Shown here piece after piece: positions 43,540-52,509 of a stretch of 64,000 bases of DNA. The notes beneath the pieces were generated by a model. It had not been told where the DNA came from and ran no database searches. It saw only the letters and a list, made by a program, of their open reading frames with translations. Position numbers and translations under genes: made by a program. Source of the stretch: Alistipes sp. dk3624 (GTDB taxonomy: Bacteria; Bacteroidota; Bacteroidia; Bacteroidales; Rikenellaceae); the NCBI RefSeq assembly GCF_009557455.1, contig NZ_CP045651.1:2666001-2730000 (forward strand). Reading direction: 5' to 3'. Each line of letters begins with the position of its first letter. Positions within the stretch are counted from its first letter, which is position 1.

Positions 43540-44949
43540 ATGAAAATCGGACTTTTTGGAATCGGACTGAATACTTATTGGGGGCAGTTCGACGGTTTGC
43601 TGGAACGTTTGCAGGGCTACCAGCGGCAGATCGCGGAAAAAATGAGCGGCATGGGGGCCGAGGTGGTCGACGCCGGGATGGTGGACGACCCGGCGAAAGC
43701 GGACGCCGCCGCGCGGCGGCTGAAAGAAAACGATGTGGAACTGGTGTTTCTGTACATATCGACTTACGCGCTGTCGTCGACGGTGCTGCCGGTGGTGCAG
43801 CGGCTCGGCGTGCCGGTGATCGTGCTGAACCTGCAGCCCGCCGCGGCGATCGACTACGATTACCTGAACGGCATGGGCGACCGCGGTCGGATGACCGGCG
43901 AGTGGCTGTCGCACTGCCAGGCCTGCTCGGTGCCGGAAGTGGCCTGCGTGTTCAACCGGCTGGGACTGAAATACGACATCGTGACCGGATACCTGGCCGA
44001 GGAGTCCGTCTGGGAGCAGATCGGAGCGTGGATCGAAGCGGCCGGTGTAGCCGCCGCGATGCGTCGGAACCGGATGGGGGTGCTCGGCCATTACTATTGC
44101 GGGATGCTCGACGTATATACCGACCTTACGCGGATGTCCGGCGTATTCGGGACGCATGTCGAACTGCTCGAAATGTGCGAACTGAAAGAGCTGCGCGACC
44201 GCGTGACCGATGCTGAAACCGCCGCTAAGATCGAGGAGTTCCGTTCGACTTTCGACGTAGCCGCCGATTGCGAACCGTACGAGGTGGAACGCGCCGCGCG
44301 GACTTCGGTCGCGCTCGACAAATTGGTGGAGGCGCACCGGCTCGGCTCGATGGCTTATTATTACGAAGGGGCCGCCGGCAACGAATACGAAAATATCGTG
44401 ACGTCGGTGATCGCCGGCAATACGCTGCTGACCGGCCGTAACATTCCGGTCGCCGGCGAGTGCGAAGTGAAGAATGCTCATGCGATGAAGATACTGGCCG
44501 AATTTGGGGCCGGCGGGTCGTTCTCGGAGCCTTATGCGATGGATTTCGACGACGACGTGGTGCTGTGGGGACACGACGGTCCGGCGCATTTTGCGATCGC
44601 CGAAGGCCGCGTGGGACTGGTGCCGCTGCCGATCTATCACGGCAAACCGGGCAAAGGACTTTCGATCCAGATGAGCGTCCGCCGCGGACCGGTGACGCTG
44701 CTGTCGGTGGTCGAGGGCCGCGACGGGGTGTTTTTGCTGACCGCCGAAGGAGAGTCCGTCGAGGGTAAGGTGCTGCAGATCGGCAATACGAACAGCCGGT
44801 ATCGTTTCCCGATCGGCGCCCGCGCCTTTATGGACGGATGGGCCAAGGCCGGGCCTGCCCACCACTGTGCGATCGGTATCGGTCATCTGGGCGATAAAAT
44901 CGAAAAACTGGGTTTCCTGCTGGGCATCCCGGTGGTGAAGGTATGCTGA
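43540..44949 (+). CDS. L-arabinose/L-fucose isomerase-like protein, cytoplasmic
   Basis: 469 residues without a signal peptide. Resembles the AraA/FucI superfamily: [18 protein letters not shown] at the N-terminus, [49 protein letters not shown], and the metal-region [14 protein letters not shown], followed by [17 protein letters not shown]. It probably isomerises an aldose freed by the neighbouring glycosidases, but catalytic residues cannot be confirmed by eye. It sits between genes for exported enzymes, 27 bp after the GH106-like gene, and overlaps the next gene by 7 nt. Confidence 0.8.
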   Translation: MKIGLFGIGLNTYWGQFDGLLERLQGYQRQIAEKMSGMGAEVVDAGMVDDPAKADAAARRLKENDVELVFLYISTYALSSTVLPVVQRLGVPVIVLNLQPAAAIDYDYLNGMGDRGRMTGEWLSHCQACSVPEVACVFNRLGLKYDIVTGYLAEESVWEQIGAWIEAAGVAAAMRRNRMGVLGHYYCGMLDVYTDLTRMSGVFGTHVELLEMCELKELRDRVTDAETAAKIEEFRSTFDVAADCEPYEVERAARTSVALDKLVEAHRLGSMAYYYEGAAGNEYENIVTSVIAGNTLLTGRNIPVAGECEVKNAHAMKILAEFGAGGSFSEPYAMDFDDDVVLWGHDGPAHFAIAEGRVGLVPLPIYHGKPGKGLSIQMSVRRGPVTLLSVVEGRDGVFLLTAEGESVEGKVLQIGNTNSRYRFPIGARAFMDGWAKAGPAHHCAIGIGHLGDKIEKLGFLLGIPVVKVC

Positions 44950-46178
44950 GCCGGCGGAAAATAACGGGCGACTTGCTCGTTCTGTTGACCGGCGGACTGT
45001 TGGCGCTGGCGCCGGCGGGTTGCTCCGTATCCGGCGCCGCCGGGCGGCTGACCTGGGATCGTAAGCCGGTGCTGGATCATTCGCCCCGGTTTCCTGCCGG
45101 GGAGTGGGAGCGTCCGCAGCGGGCTGTGCTGGAGGGCTTTCTGCACGCTTATCAGCCCTGTGTGATCGAGACGGACGATTCGGAATATCCTTACCGGATG
45201 TGGTTTTTCGGCTGGATCGTCGATCCGACGAATCCCGAATATCCCGGCTGCGATGCGATCTACCATGCCCGTTCGCGCGATCTGGATCGTTGGGAGGTGC
45301 TTTGTAAAGACGGCAGTTGGAGCGGCGACCGACCGGAGGATTGGGCCTCGACGCTGTTCGCTTCGACCGACGGCGACCGGCATTATTACCATGCGTGGCA
45401 TGTGGGCGATCCGTCGGTCGTCTTTCGCGACGGGGTGTATTACATGGCTTTCAGTTCGACGTCGAAACCGCTGGACGGGCCGCTTGCGGGGTATCCTTCC
45501 GGGATGATGTTGTGCGTAATGGGGGCTACGTCCGTCGATGGGGTTCATTGGCACAAGCGCGAAGAGCCGCTGCTGATCGCGCAGTGCGATTCGGTGTTCC
45601 CGCCCCGGGCCGCCGCCGCCCGGGTAGGCGACTTTCACCGGCCGACGCTGATGTGGGACGAGCAGCAGCAGGCGTGGAAGCTCTATTTCGACTATTACAA
45701 CGCTTCCCTTCCGGGGAACTGCCATATGGGGCTGGCCGAGTGTCGGGGCGATTTCCGGACGGGGCGTTTCGATTTTGTCCATTCCCTCGACGAACCGCTG
45801 CTCGACAATTGGCCCAATCCGGAAGTGGTTAAGATCGGCACGGGTTACTACTGTTTTTCCGATCCGCCCGGTTACGCTCCTGCGGATAAGACTCCCGGGC
45901 GCTTCGAGGGATGGGACAGCCGCCAGCTCCGGACGGCTTTTTCGGCCGACGGGCGGCATTGGGAGAAGGGCGAATTTATCCCGCCCGATCCCGGAATCGC
46001 CGCCTGCCAGGTGCCGCAGACCTTCGTCTGCCGCCGCGACGGCAAATGGTGGCTCTACCTGTTCTATGCCACGCAGATCGGCCGCCGGGACAACGGCCGT
46101 CGGTACGAATGGTTCCGCGAAGGGGAGTACAATTGGTTTTACGACCAGATCCGCTATATGCGGCAAGAGATCAAATGA
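44943..46178 (+). CDS. Beta-propeller glycosidase-like lipoprotein (GH43/GH117-like fold)
   Basis: 411 residues. N-terminal lipoprotein signal: [18 protein letters not shown], Cys near 27. The body repeats propeller patterns: [70 protein letters not shown] and [19 protein letters not shown]. Probably an extracytoplasmic glycan-active enzyme tethered to the membrane; family not resolvable by eye. The start overlaps the isomerase-like gene by 7 nt, so both are co-translated. Confidence 0.75.
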   Translation: MLSRRKITGDLLVLLTGGLLALAPAGCSVSGAAGRLTWDRKPVLDHSPRFPAGEWERPQRAVLEGFLHAYQPCVIETDDSEYPYRMWFFGWIVDPTNPEYPGCDAIYHARSRDLDRWEVLCKDGSWSGDRPEDWASTLFASTDGDRHYYHAWHVGDPSVVFRDGVYYMAFSSTSKPLDGPLAGYPSGMMLCVMGATSVDGVHWHKREEPLLIAQCDSVFPPRAAAARVGDFHRPTLMWDEQQQAWKLYFDYYNASLPGNCHMGLAECRGDFRTGRFDFVHSLDEPLLDNWPNPEVVKIGTGYYCFSDPPGYAPADKTPGRFEGWDSRQLRTAFSADGRHWEKGEFIPPDPGIAACQVPQTFVCRRDGKWWLYLFYATQIGRRDNGRRYEWFREGEYNWFYDQIRYMRQEIK

Positions 46179-46257
46179 CAGAAACGTCGGGAGAACGTTT
46201 CGTAAATCCGTCGGCGGGATTTCGAATGAAAAACTGAACTTAAACCTAATATCAAAA

Positions 46258-48594
46258 ATGAAATCGTTGAAAATAATTTGCGCGATCCTGTGTGCCGGAC
46301 TATCGTTTCCGGCTGCTGCTGCGGGGTCGCAGATCGGAGAACGGTTGATGTGGACCGACGCGGCAACGGCCGCGCCCGATATCCATGTCGGTTTCCGCGG
46401 AACGTTTACGCTTGACTCGGACGCCCGCGTCGACCTGCGGCTGAGCGGGGCTTCGTGGTATGTGGTCTGGATCGACGGGGAGTATTTTACCGAAGGGCCC
46501 GACCGTTATACGGCGGCTTATCCGGAGTACCAGCTTCGTAGCGTCGATCTGAAAAAAGGAAAACACACGATCGCCGTGCAGTTGCAGTACGAAGGGGTCG
46601 TTACCCGCATTCTGCACCCGATACAGCCGTTCCTCTACCTGGAGGCTGCGGTCGGAGGCAAGGAACTGCTGATCGACTGGCGCTGCCAGCGACTTGCCGG
46701 TTATAGCTCGCAGGTGCGCCGGATCAACCCGCAGTTGGGGTGGATCGAGTGGCTCGATACCCGCGCCTTGCAAAAGGATTGGCAGCAGCCCGCCTACGAC
46801 GATTCGTCGTGGGGAAAGCCCGTTTTCGTCGAACGCGCGATCGGGGAATTCGCCGCATCGAAGATCGCTCCGGTCAAAAGCTTGAAGATCGAACCGAAGC
46901 TGATCGCCTCCGGCGAACTGGCCGAAGTGTTCGGTTATCCGGGCGATAATCCGGGGGCCAGCTTTTTCCTGCGCGACTTGTCGCCGGAACGTTATCCGGG
47001 GCAAGGCGTTTGGCGGCGTTACGATCTCGGCCGGGTACGCCTGGCGCGTCCCGACCTGGTGCTCGATCTGCCTGCCGGAGCTGTCGTGGAGATCGCTTCC
47101 AGCGAATTCCTCAGCGACGGCCGCGTCGCCCCGTGGATCACGCTGTCGGCCGGGGATTCCTATAATATGTACCGCTTTATCGCCCGCGGCGGCGAGCAGC
47201 GTTTTTTCCCGCTGATCCCGCACGGGGGCCGTTTCGTCGAAGTGCATGTGATCGCGCCGAAGGACAGCGTGCGTTTCGTCGACGAGTCGTTCGTCGAAAG
47301 GGGGTATTACGACCGTGCGGACGGCTGTTTTTCGAGCGCGGACGATCTGCTCAATACGATTTGGAACACCGGGATCGAGACCTACAAAGCGTGCAGCGAG
47401 GATGCCCTGATCGACAATCCGACCCGCGAGCGCGGACAGTGGCTCGGCGATGTCGGTATCGTCGGCATGGAGATCGGGGCTGTCGGTTTCTCCGATATCG
47501 GTATCGTGCGCCGCGGCTTGGTGCAGTCGGCCCAGTGCGCCAATCCGGAAGGCCTGGTGGCCGGACTGTGTCCCGGCGGGGAATCTTACATGGCTTCCTA
47601 TGCGCTGCAATGGGTTCCGGCCTGCCTGAATTACTGGCGGCTGACCGGCGACCGCACGGTGCTCGACGAATTGTTCGCCGCGGCCGAAAAGAACGTCGCC
47701 GCATTCGATCCGTACCTGACCGATCAGGGAATTACCAACGATTGCCCTTACTGGAACTTCATCGACTGGGGGTACGTAGCCAACGATGGCGGCAGCGATA
47801 TGGCGCTGAACCTGCACTATATGATTGCCGTGCAGACGATGACGCGCTGGGCGGCCGAACTGGGACTCGAAGACAGGGAGGCCTACTACCGCGAAAAAGC
47901 CGCGAAGTTCAGCGGAATACTGGATCGTTACTACGCGCAGTACGGGTACGATTGGGATAAGATCGGATACCACCGCACGGTACTCGGCATGAAGGCCGGA
48001 CTGATTCCGCAGCAGTACCGTCCGGCGGCGGTCGCTTTTATCAAAAAACATATCTTAAACTGCTTTCCGAACAACCCGGACGCTCCTCGGTTGAGCGATC
48101 CGGCTGCGAACAACCCGCAGTTGATTACGCCCTATTTTTCGCATTACGCTTTTCCGATCCTGTTCGAGAACGGGGAGACGGATTTCGTCCTCGATCAGTA
48201 CCGCAAATGCTGGGGCTGGGCGTTGGGCGAAGGGCGCACGACTTGGGTGGAAGTGTTCGATACGCGTTGGACGCATTGCCACCAGTGGGCGGGAGCGCCG
48301 ACCTGGCAGCTTTCGCGCTATGCGCTAGGGCTGAATCCCCGGTTCGACCGCGCAGTGAATTCGTTCGACCTGACGCTGCACGTCGGTTCGCTCGATCGCG
48401 CCTCGGGTAAAATTCCGTTGCCGTCGGGCGCCGTCGTCGGGGTCGACTGGACGCTGAAAGACGGTACGGTCTATTATACGGTCACCGCTCCGGACGAAGC
48501 GGTCGAGATTTTCACCGGGCAGGGAAAGAAAAAAGTGCAGGTGAAAGCCAACACTTCCCGGACGCTCGAACTGCCTGCGGTTTCGTCCCGGTAA
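46258..48594 (+). CDS. GH78-type alpha-L-rhamnosidase, secreted
   Basis: 778 residues from MKSLKIICAILCAGLSFPAAAAG (signal peptide). N-terminal beta domains (LSGASWYVVWIDGEYFTEGPDR), then the (alpha/alpha)6 barrel containing DNPTRERGQWLGDVGIVG, the GH78-type acidic cluster, NDCPYWNFIDWGYV and WVEVFDTRWTHCHQWAGAPTW (landmarks), and a C-terminal beta domain. It may be specific for rhamnose or a related deoxysugar. Last gene of the AraC-linked locus, followed by a terminator. Confidence 0.85.
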   Translation: MKSLKIICAILCAGLSFPAAAAGSQIGERLMWTDAATAAPDIHVGFRGTFTLDSDARVDLRLSGASWYVVWIDGEYFTEGPDRYTAAYPEYQLRSVDLKKGKHTIAVQLQYEGVVTRILHPIQPFLYLEAAVGGKELLIDWRCQRLAGYSSQVRRINPQLGWIEWLDTRALQKDWQQPAYDDSSWGKPVFVERAIGEFAASKIAPVKSLKIEPKLIASGELAEVFGYPGDNPGASFFLRDLSPERYPGQGVWRRYDLGRVRLARPDLVLDLPAGAVVEIASSEFLSDGRVAPWITLSAGDSYNMYRFIARGGEQRFFPLIPHGGRFVEVHVIAPKDSVRFVDESFVERGYYDRADGCFSSADDLLNTIWNTGIETYKACSEDALIDNPTRERGQWLGDVGIVGMEIGAVGFSDIGIVRRGLVQSAQCANPEGLVAGLCPGGESYMASYALQWVPACLNYWRLTGDRTVLDELFAAAEKNVAAFDPYLTDQGITNDCPYWNFIDWGYVANDGGSDMALNLHYMIAVQTMTRWAAELGLEDREAYYREKAAKFSGILDRYYAQYGYDWDKIGYHRTVLGMKAGLIPQQYRPAAVAFIKKHILNCFPNNPDAPRLSDPAANNPQLITPYFSHYAFPILFENGETDFVLDQYRKCWGWALGEGRTTWVEVFDTRWTHCHQWAGAPTWQLSRYALGLNPRFDRAVNSFDLTLHVGSLDRASGKIPLPSGAVVGVDWTLKDGTVYYTVTAPDEAVEIFTGQGKKKVQVKANTSRTLELPAVSSR

Positions 48595-48618
48595 CCGGGG
48601 CTTCGGGTTTGGTTTCGG

Positions 48619-48652
48619 AGTGCGGATCATTTTACAGGATCCGCACTTTTTT
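48619..48652 (+). terminator. Terminator of the glycosidase locus
   Basis: 10-bp stem AGTGCGGATC/GATCCGCACT (48619-48628 with 48638-48647), 9-nt loop, run of Ts to 48652. Confidence 0.85.
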
Positions 48653-48778
48653 ATTGTAACTTTTTTCCGGCTTTCCCGTTTAATTCAGATAAAGCGGTTG
48701 GCTCGTGTGAGGATTGTTTTAAAGGGATGAGAAAATAGTCGAAAACGGGAAAACTTTTTTAGTTTTCCGTTTTTGGCC

Positions 48779-48786
48779 TATATTTG
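48779..48786 (+). promoter_or_regulatory. -7 element for the YtfJ-like gene
   Basis: TATATTTG, 25 bp before the ATG at 48812; the sequence upstream is AT-rich without a clear -33. Confidence 0.5.
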
Positions 48787-48811
48787 TGAATCCATTTAAA
48801 AATAAAATCGT

Positions 48812-49333
48812 ATGAAACGTTTAAATTACCTGATTTTCATGTTCATGATGGTCTCCCCGGCGTTCTTGTCCGCTCAGACTGCTACGGTCGGATCGAAAGT
48901 AGGTCCTGTTAAAATATGCGATCCGAGCAACGAGCCTGTGGAGCTGCCGTATTTGGGCAAGAAAAACCTGCTGATTTTTTACGTGGACCCCGATAAGGCC
49001 AATCAGAATAAGGAGTTCCGCGAGAACCTCGAAAAGAACCAGATCGAGAGCGACAATATATACAGTTTCGGCGTGGTCAATCTCAAGGATGCTCCGTTGC
49101 TGCCGAATGCGATCGTGCGGGCTATGATTCGCAAAAAAGTCAAACAAACGGGAGCCGCGATCTATACCGATCCCGATTACATGCTGCGCGACGGGTGGAA
49201 TCTGGGGGACGTGAACGATATGTTCGTGTTGATTTTCGTGAACAAGGACAAAGAGATCGAGTTTTTGTCGAAGGGGGAGCTTTCGCAGAATCAAATCGAT
49301 GAATTTTACAGAGTTATCAATAAATACAAGTGA
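48812..49333 (+). CDS. YtfJ-like thioredoxin-fold secreted protein
   Basis: 173 residues with a signal peptide (MKRLNYLIFMFMMVSPAFLSAQ). The mature part resembles YtfJ: GKKNLLIFYVDPDKANQN, GVVNLKDAPLLPNAIVR, IYTDPDYMLRDGWNLGD and VNKDKEIEFLSKGELS. The usual thioredoxin CxxC is absent, so a redox role is unlikely. Periplasmic; function unknown. Followed by the outer-membrane barrel gene. Confidence 0.75.
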   Translation: MKRLNYLIFMFMMVSPAFLSAQTATVGSKVGPVKICDPSNEPVELPYLGKKNLLIFYVDPDKANQNKEFRENLEKNQIESDNIYSFGVVNLKDAPLLPNAIVRAMIRKKVKQTGAAIYTDPDYMLRDGWNLGDVNDMFVLIFVNKDKEIEFLSKGELSQNQIDEFYRVINKYK

Positions 49334-49358
49334 TAGCTGAATTGTGGCGATTATTCAC

Positions 49359-49366
49359 TACTTTTG
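49359..49366 (+). promoter_or_regulatory. -7 element for the BamA/TamA-like gene
   Basis: TACTTTTG, 51 bp before the ATG at 49418; -33 unclear. Confidence 0.45.
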
Positions 49367-49417
49367 CCCGCAAAACGAACGGGGGACAATGTTTTCTCTG
49401 TTGAAAAGTTCCTGAAT

Positions 49418-50704
49418 ATGGAGACCACGAAGAAAATTTTGTTACTTGTATTGACAGTTTGTATGAATTTTGCGACGGTTTCCGGCCGGACGGCTGCGAC
49501 CGGCGGATCGGAAGGAGAGACGGCGGAGGCTGCGGCCGATTCGACGTTGTACCTTTCGAACGACACGATCGTCAAACCGTCGGGGGATACGACGGTGAAG
49601 CATCTGTACGTGACGCGGTTGAAGAAATCGGGGGATACGGTGGTGAGGAAGAATAATTTCTTCAGGCGTTTTTATCGCTATTTCGAAACCGCCAACGAAG
49701 ATAAGACCCAAACGAAGAAGCTGGACTTCAGTATTATCGGGGGACCGCACTATTCGTCCGATATCAAACTGGGAATCGGGATCGTGGCTGCCGGATTGTA
49801 CCGGGTCGATAAAAAGGACCTCAGCATACAGCCGTCGAGCGTCTCGTTGTTCGGGGATATTACTACGACCGGTTTTTATCTGCTGGGCGTGAGTAACAAT
49901 ACGCTGCTCAAAGGGGGAAAGTACCGGGTCGGTTTCTCGACCTATTTCTTTTCGTTCCCGAGCGCGTTCTGGGGAATCGGCTATGACAACGCTACGTATG
50001 CGACTCCCGGCAGCTACAAGCGGTTGCAGAACCAGGTGAAGGCGGATTTCATGTTCCGGGTGGCGAAGAATTTCTATCTCGGCGTCGATGCGAGTTTCAA
50101 CTACATCGAAGGGAAGGATTTTTCGGACGTCGGTTATCTGAGAGGGGAAGCTACCCGTTATATCAATACCGGCGTGGGAGGCTACCTGATGTACGATACG
50201 CGGGATTTTATTCCCAATCCGTGGCGAGGGGTTTATGTGAAGCTGGAACAGCGGGTTTTCCCCGGTTTCTTCGGGAACAAAGGGGCGTTTTCGCGTACCG
50301 AACTCCAGGTGGACGCCTATCATCAGGTGTGGAAAGGGGGCGTTATGGCCTACGACCTGTACGGGGTGTTCAACTACGGCAATACGCCGTGGACGATGCT
50401 CGCCCTGATGGGGGGATCGACCCGGATGCGCGGATATTACGAAGGCCGTTACCGGGATAAGCAGATGATCGAGATCCAGGCCGAACTGCGGCAGAAGATT
50501 TACGGGCGCAGCGGGATCGCCGTTTGGGTGGGAGCCGGCAACGTCTTCCCGAGCCTGAACAAGTTCAACCCGGCGCATACGCTGCCCAACTACGGGATCG
50601 GTTACCGCTGGGAGTTCAAAAAGCGGGTGAACGTCCGGTTGGACTACGGTTTTGGAAAGAAGGGACAGAACGGATTTCTGTTCAGTATTAACGAAGCATT
50701 TTAA
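49418..50704 (+). CDS. BamA/TamA-like outer membrane beta-barrel protein
   Basis: 428 residues from METTKKILLLVLTVCMNFATV (signal peptide); an ATG at 49364 is possible but overlaps the -7 element. The C-terminal half reads as a D15/omp85-type barrel: GVGGYLMYDTRDFIPNPWRGVYVKLEQ, GKWKGGVM-like strands, TPWTMLALMGGSTRMRGYYEGRYRDK (the conserved RGY loop), GIGYRWEFKKRVNVRLDYGFG and a final aromatic ending NEAF. The N-terminus is short, lacking the POTRA domains of BamA. Overlaps the next start by one base (TAATG). Confidence 0.85.
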   Translation: METTKKILLLVLTVCMNFATVSGRTAATGGSEGETAEAAADSTLYLSNDTIVKPSGDTTVKHLYVTRLKKSGDTVVRKNNFFRRFYRYFETANEDKTQTKKLDFSIIGGPHYSSDIKLGIGIVAAGLYRVDKKDLSIQPSSVSLFGDITTTGFYLLGVSNNTLLKGGKYRVGFSTYFFSFPSAFWGIGYDNATYATPGSYKRLQNQVKADFMFRVAKNFYLGVDASFNYIEGKDFSDVGYLRGEATRYINTGVGGYLMYDTRDFIPNPWRGVYVKLEQRVFPGFFGNKGAFSRTELQVDAYHQVWKGGVMAYDLYGVFNYGNTPWTMLALMGGSTRMRGYYEGRYRDKQMIEIQAELRQKIYGRSGIAVWVGAGNVFPSLNKFNPAHTLPNYGIGYRWEFKKRVNVRLDYGFGKKGQNGFLFSINEAF

Positions 50705-52461
50705 TGAAAAAGATGATAAATCGGTTTTTCAGCGGATTGAAACGGGCGCTCGGGCTACAGGAGACCATATCGGTCGTTTACGTGGCGATCATGTTGCTGC
50801 CGAACCTGTTTTTGGCCGTTACAGAGCCCTATTCGTGGAGTACCGTGCTGGGGTCGATCCTGCTGCCGGCTACGTTTTATTTGTTGGTGTCGGTATCGCT
50901 GCCCCGTCCGGGCGGCGTGATGCTGTGCACGCTGCCGCTGATGATCCTCGGCGCGTTCCAGATCGTACTGTTGTATCTGTTCGGCGGGTCGATCATCGCG
51001 GTGGATATGTTCACGAACCTGTTTACGACCAATGCGTCCGAGGCCGGCGAGTTGTTGGCGAACATCTGGCCGGCGGTCGTGTTCGTCTGCGTGATCTATA
51101 TTCCGCTGCTGGTGTTGGGGGTGCGCTCTCTGGTTATCAAACGGCGGCTCAGCGGGGTTTTTCGCCGTCGCGCGCTGTGGGCGGCGGCGGCGTCTTTCGT
51201 GCTCGGCGTGATTTTCGTGCTCGTTTCGACGTTCGCCCATCCGGGATTCGGCATGAAATACCATGTTTTTCCGATCAACGTGATTTATAATATCGACCTG
51301 ACGCTCGACCGCTGGTCGCAGAGCGAAGCTTATCCGGAGACTTCCCGCGATTTTCGTTTCGACGTGACGCGAAGCCGGCAGGCCGACGGCCGCGAAATCT
51401 ATGTGTTCGTAATCGGCGAGGCGTCGCGCGCCGCATCGTGGAGTCTGTTCGGCTACGAACGCGAAACCACGCCCCGTTTACAGCAGCGGGTCGGCGACGG
51501 CCTGGTGCCGTTCCGCGATATGCTGACGCAGTGCAATGCGACCCATAAGAGCGTGCCGATCCTGCTCAGCGCCGTTTCTGCGGCTAATTACAATGATATT
51601 TTTCAGGAGAAAAGTATTATTACGGCTTTCAAAGAGGCCGGGTTCAGGACGCTGTTCATATCGAATCAGGTTCCGAACCGTTCGTTGATCGACTTTTTCT
51701 CGGAGGAAGCCGATAGTCGCATCGACATCAGTCCGCGCGAAGGGCAGCTCTATACGGACAACCGTCCGGACGGGGATATGCTGTCTTATCTGCGGGATGT
51801 CATCGCAGAGAACGACGATAACCTGTTCATCGTATTGCATACTTACGGATCTCACTTCGATTATACGAAACGCTATCCGGCCGAATTCGCCCGTTTCGTG
51901 CCCGATCATGCGTCGGCGGTAAACCGCGAGAACCGGGATGTCGTTTGCAACGCTTACGACAACAGCGTGTATTATACCGATTATGTATTGGATCGGGTGA
52001 TTTCGTTGCTGGACAGCGCGCGGGTTTGTTCGGCGTTGTTCTATTGCGCCGACCACGGCGAGGACCTGATGGACGACGACCGCGGACGGTTCCTGCACGC
52101 TTCGCCAACGCCGACCTATTATCAGTTGCACGTGGCTGCGCTCGCATGGTTTTCGGACGAATACCGGGCGCAATTCCCCGAAAAGTATCGGAATGCCGTG
52201 GCGAACCGCGATAAGCCGTCGACGACGGGTTCGGTTTTCCACGATCTGGCCGACATGGCGTTCCTGCAGAGCCGTTACATGGATTCGACGCAGGCCTTTA
52301 CCAGTTCGGGTTTCGTGTTCAATCCGCGCAGGATGTACCTGAACGACCATAACAAGGCGGTGGAATTTTATAATTCAGGCCTGCGTCCCGAGGATTTCGA
52401 GATGCTCGACCGACATCATATCGAATACGACAAGGCTCATGTCCGGGATATCCTTTATTAG
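50704..52461 (+). CDS. Phosphoethanolamine transferase-like (EptA/sulfatase family) membrane enzyme
   Basis: 585 residues. N-terminal membrane segments (about 20-190) and a periplasmic alkaline-phosphatase-fold domain: VIGEASRAASWSLFGYERE, FIVLHTYGSHFDYTKRYP, AYDNSVYYTDYVLDRVI, and the metal site ADHGEDLMDD. It would transfer phosphoethanolamine to lipid A or another envelope acceptor. The residue after GE, where the Thr nucleophile sits in EptA/MCR enzymes, is Ala here with Ser following, so the activity needs checking. The start shares a base with the barrel gene stop, so the two are coupled. Confidence 0.87.
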   Translation: MKKMINRFFSGLKRALGLQETISVVYVAIMLLPNLFLAVTEPYSWSTVLGSILLPATFYLLVSVSLPRPGGVMLCTLPLMILGAFQIVLLYLFGGSIIAVDMFTNLFTTNASEAGELLANIWPAVVFVCVIYIPLLVLGVRSLVIKRRLSGVFRRRALWAAAASFVLGVIFVLVSTFAHPGFGMKYHVFPINVIYNIDLTLDRWSQSEAYPETSRDFRFDVTRSRQADGREIYVFVIGEASRAASWSLFGYERETTPRLQQRVGDGLVPFRDMLTQCNATHKSVPILLSAVSAANYNDIFQEKSIITAFKEAGFRTLFISNQVPNRSLIDFFSEEADSRIDISPREGQLYTDNRPDGDMLSYLRDVIAENDDNLFIVLHTYGSHFDYTKRYPAEFARFVPDHASAVNRENRDVVCNAYDNSVYYTDYVLDRVISLLDSARVCSALFYCADHGEDLMDDDRGRFLHASPTPTYYQLHVAALAWFSDEYRAQFPEKYRNAVANRDKPSTTGSVFHDLADMAFLQSRYMDSTQAFTSSGFVFNPRRMYLNDHNKAVEFYNSGLRPEDFEMLDRHHIEYDKAHVRDILY

Positions 52462-52509
52462 GAAGTACGATTTATACGTCAAATAATTTTAACAAAAACC
52501 AATTTTATT

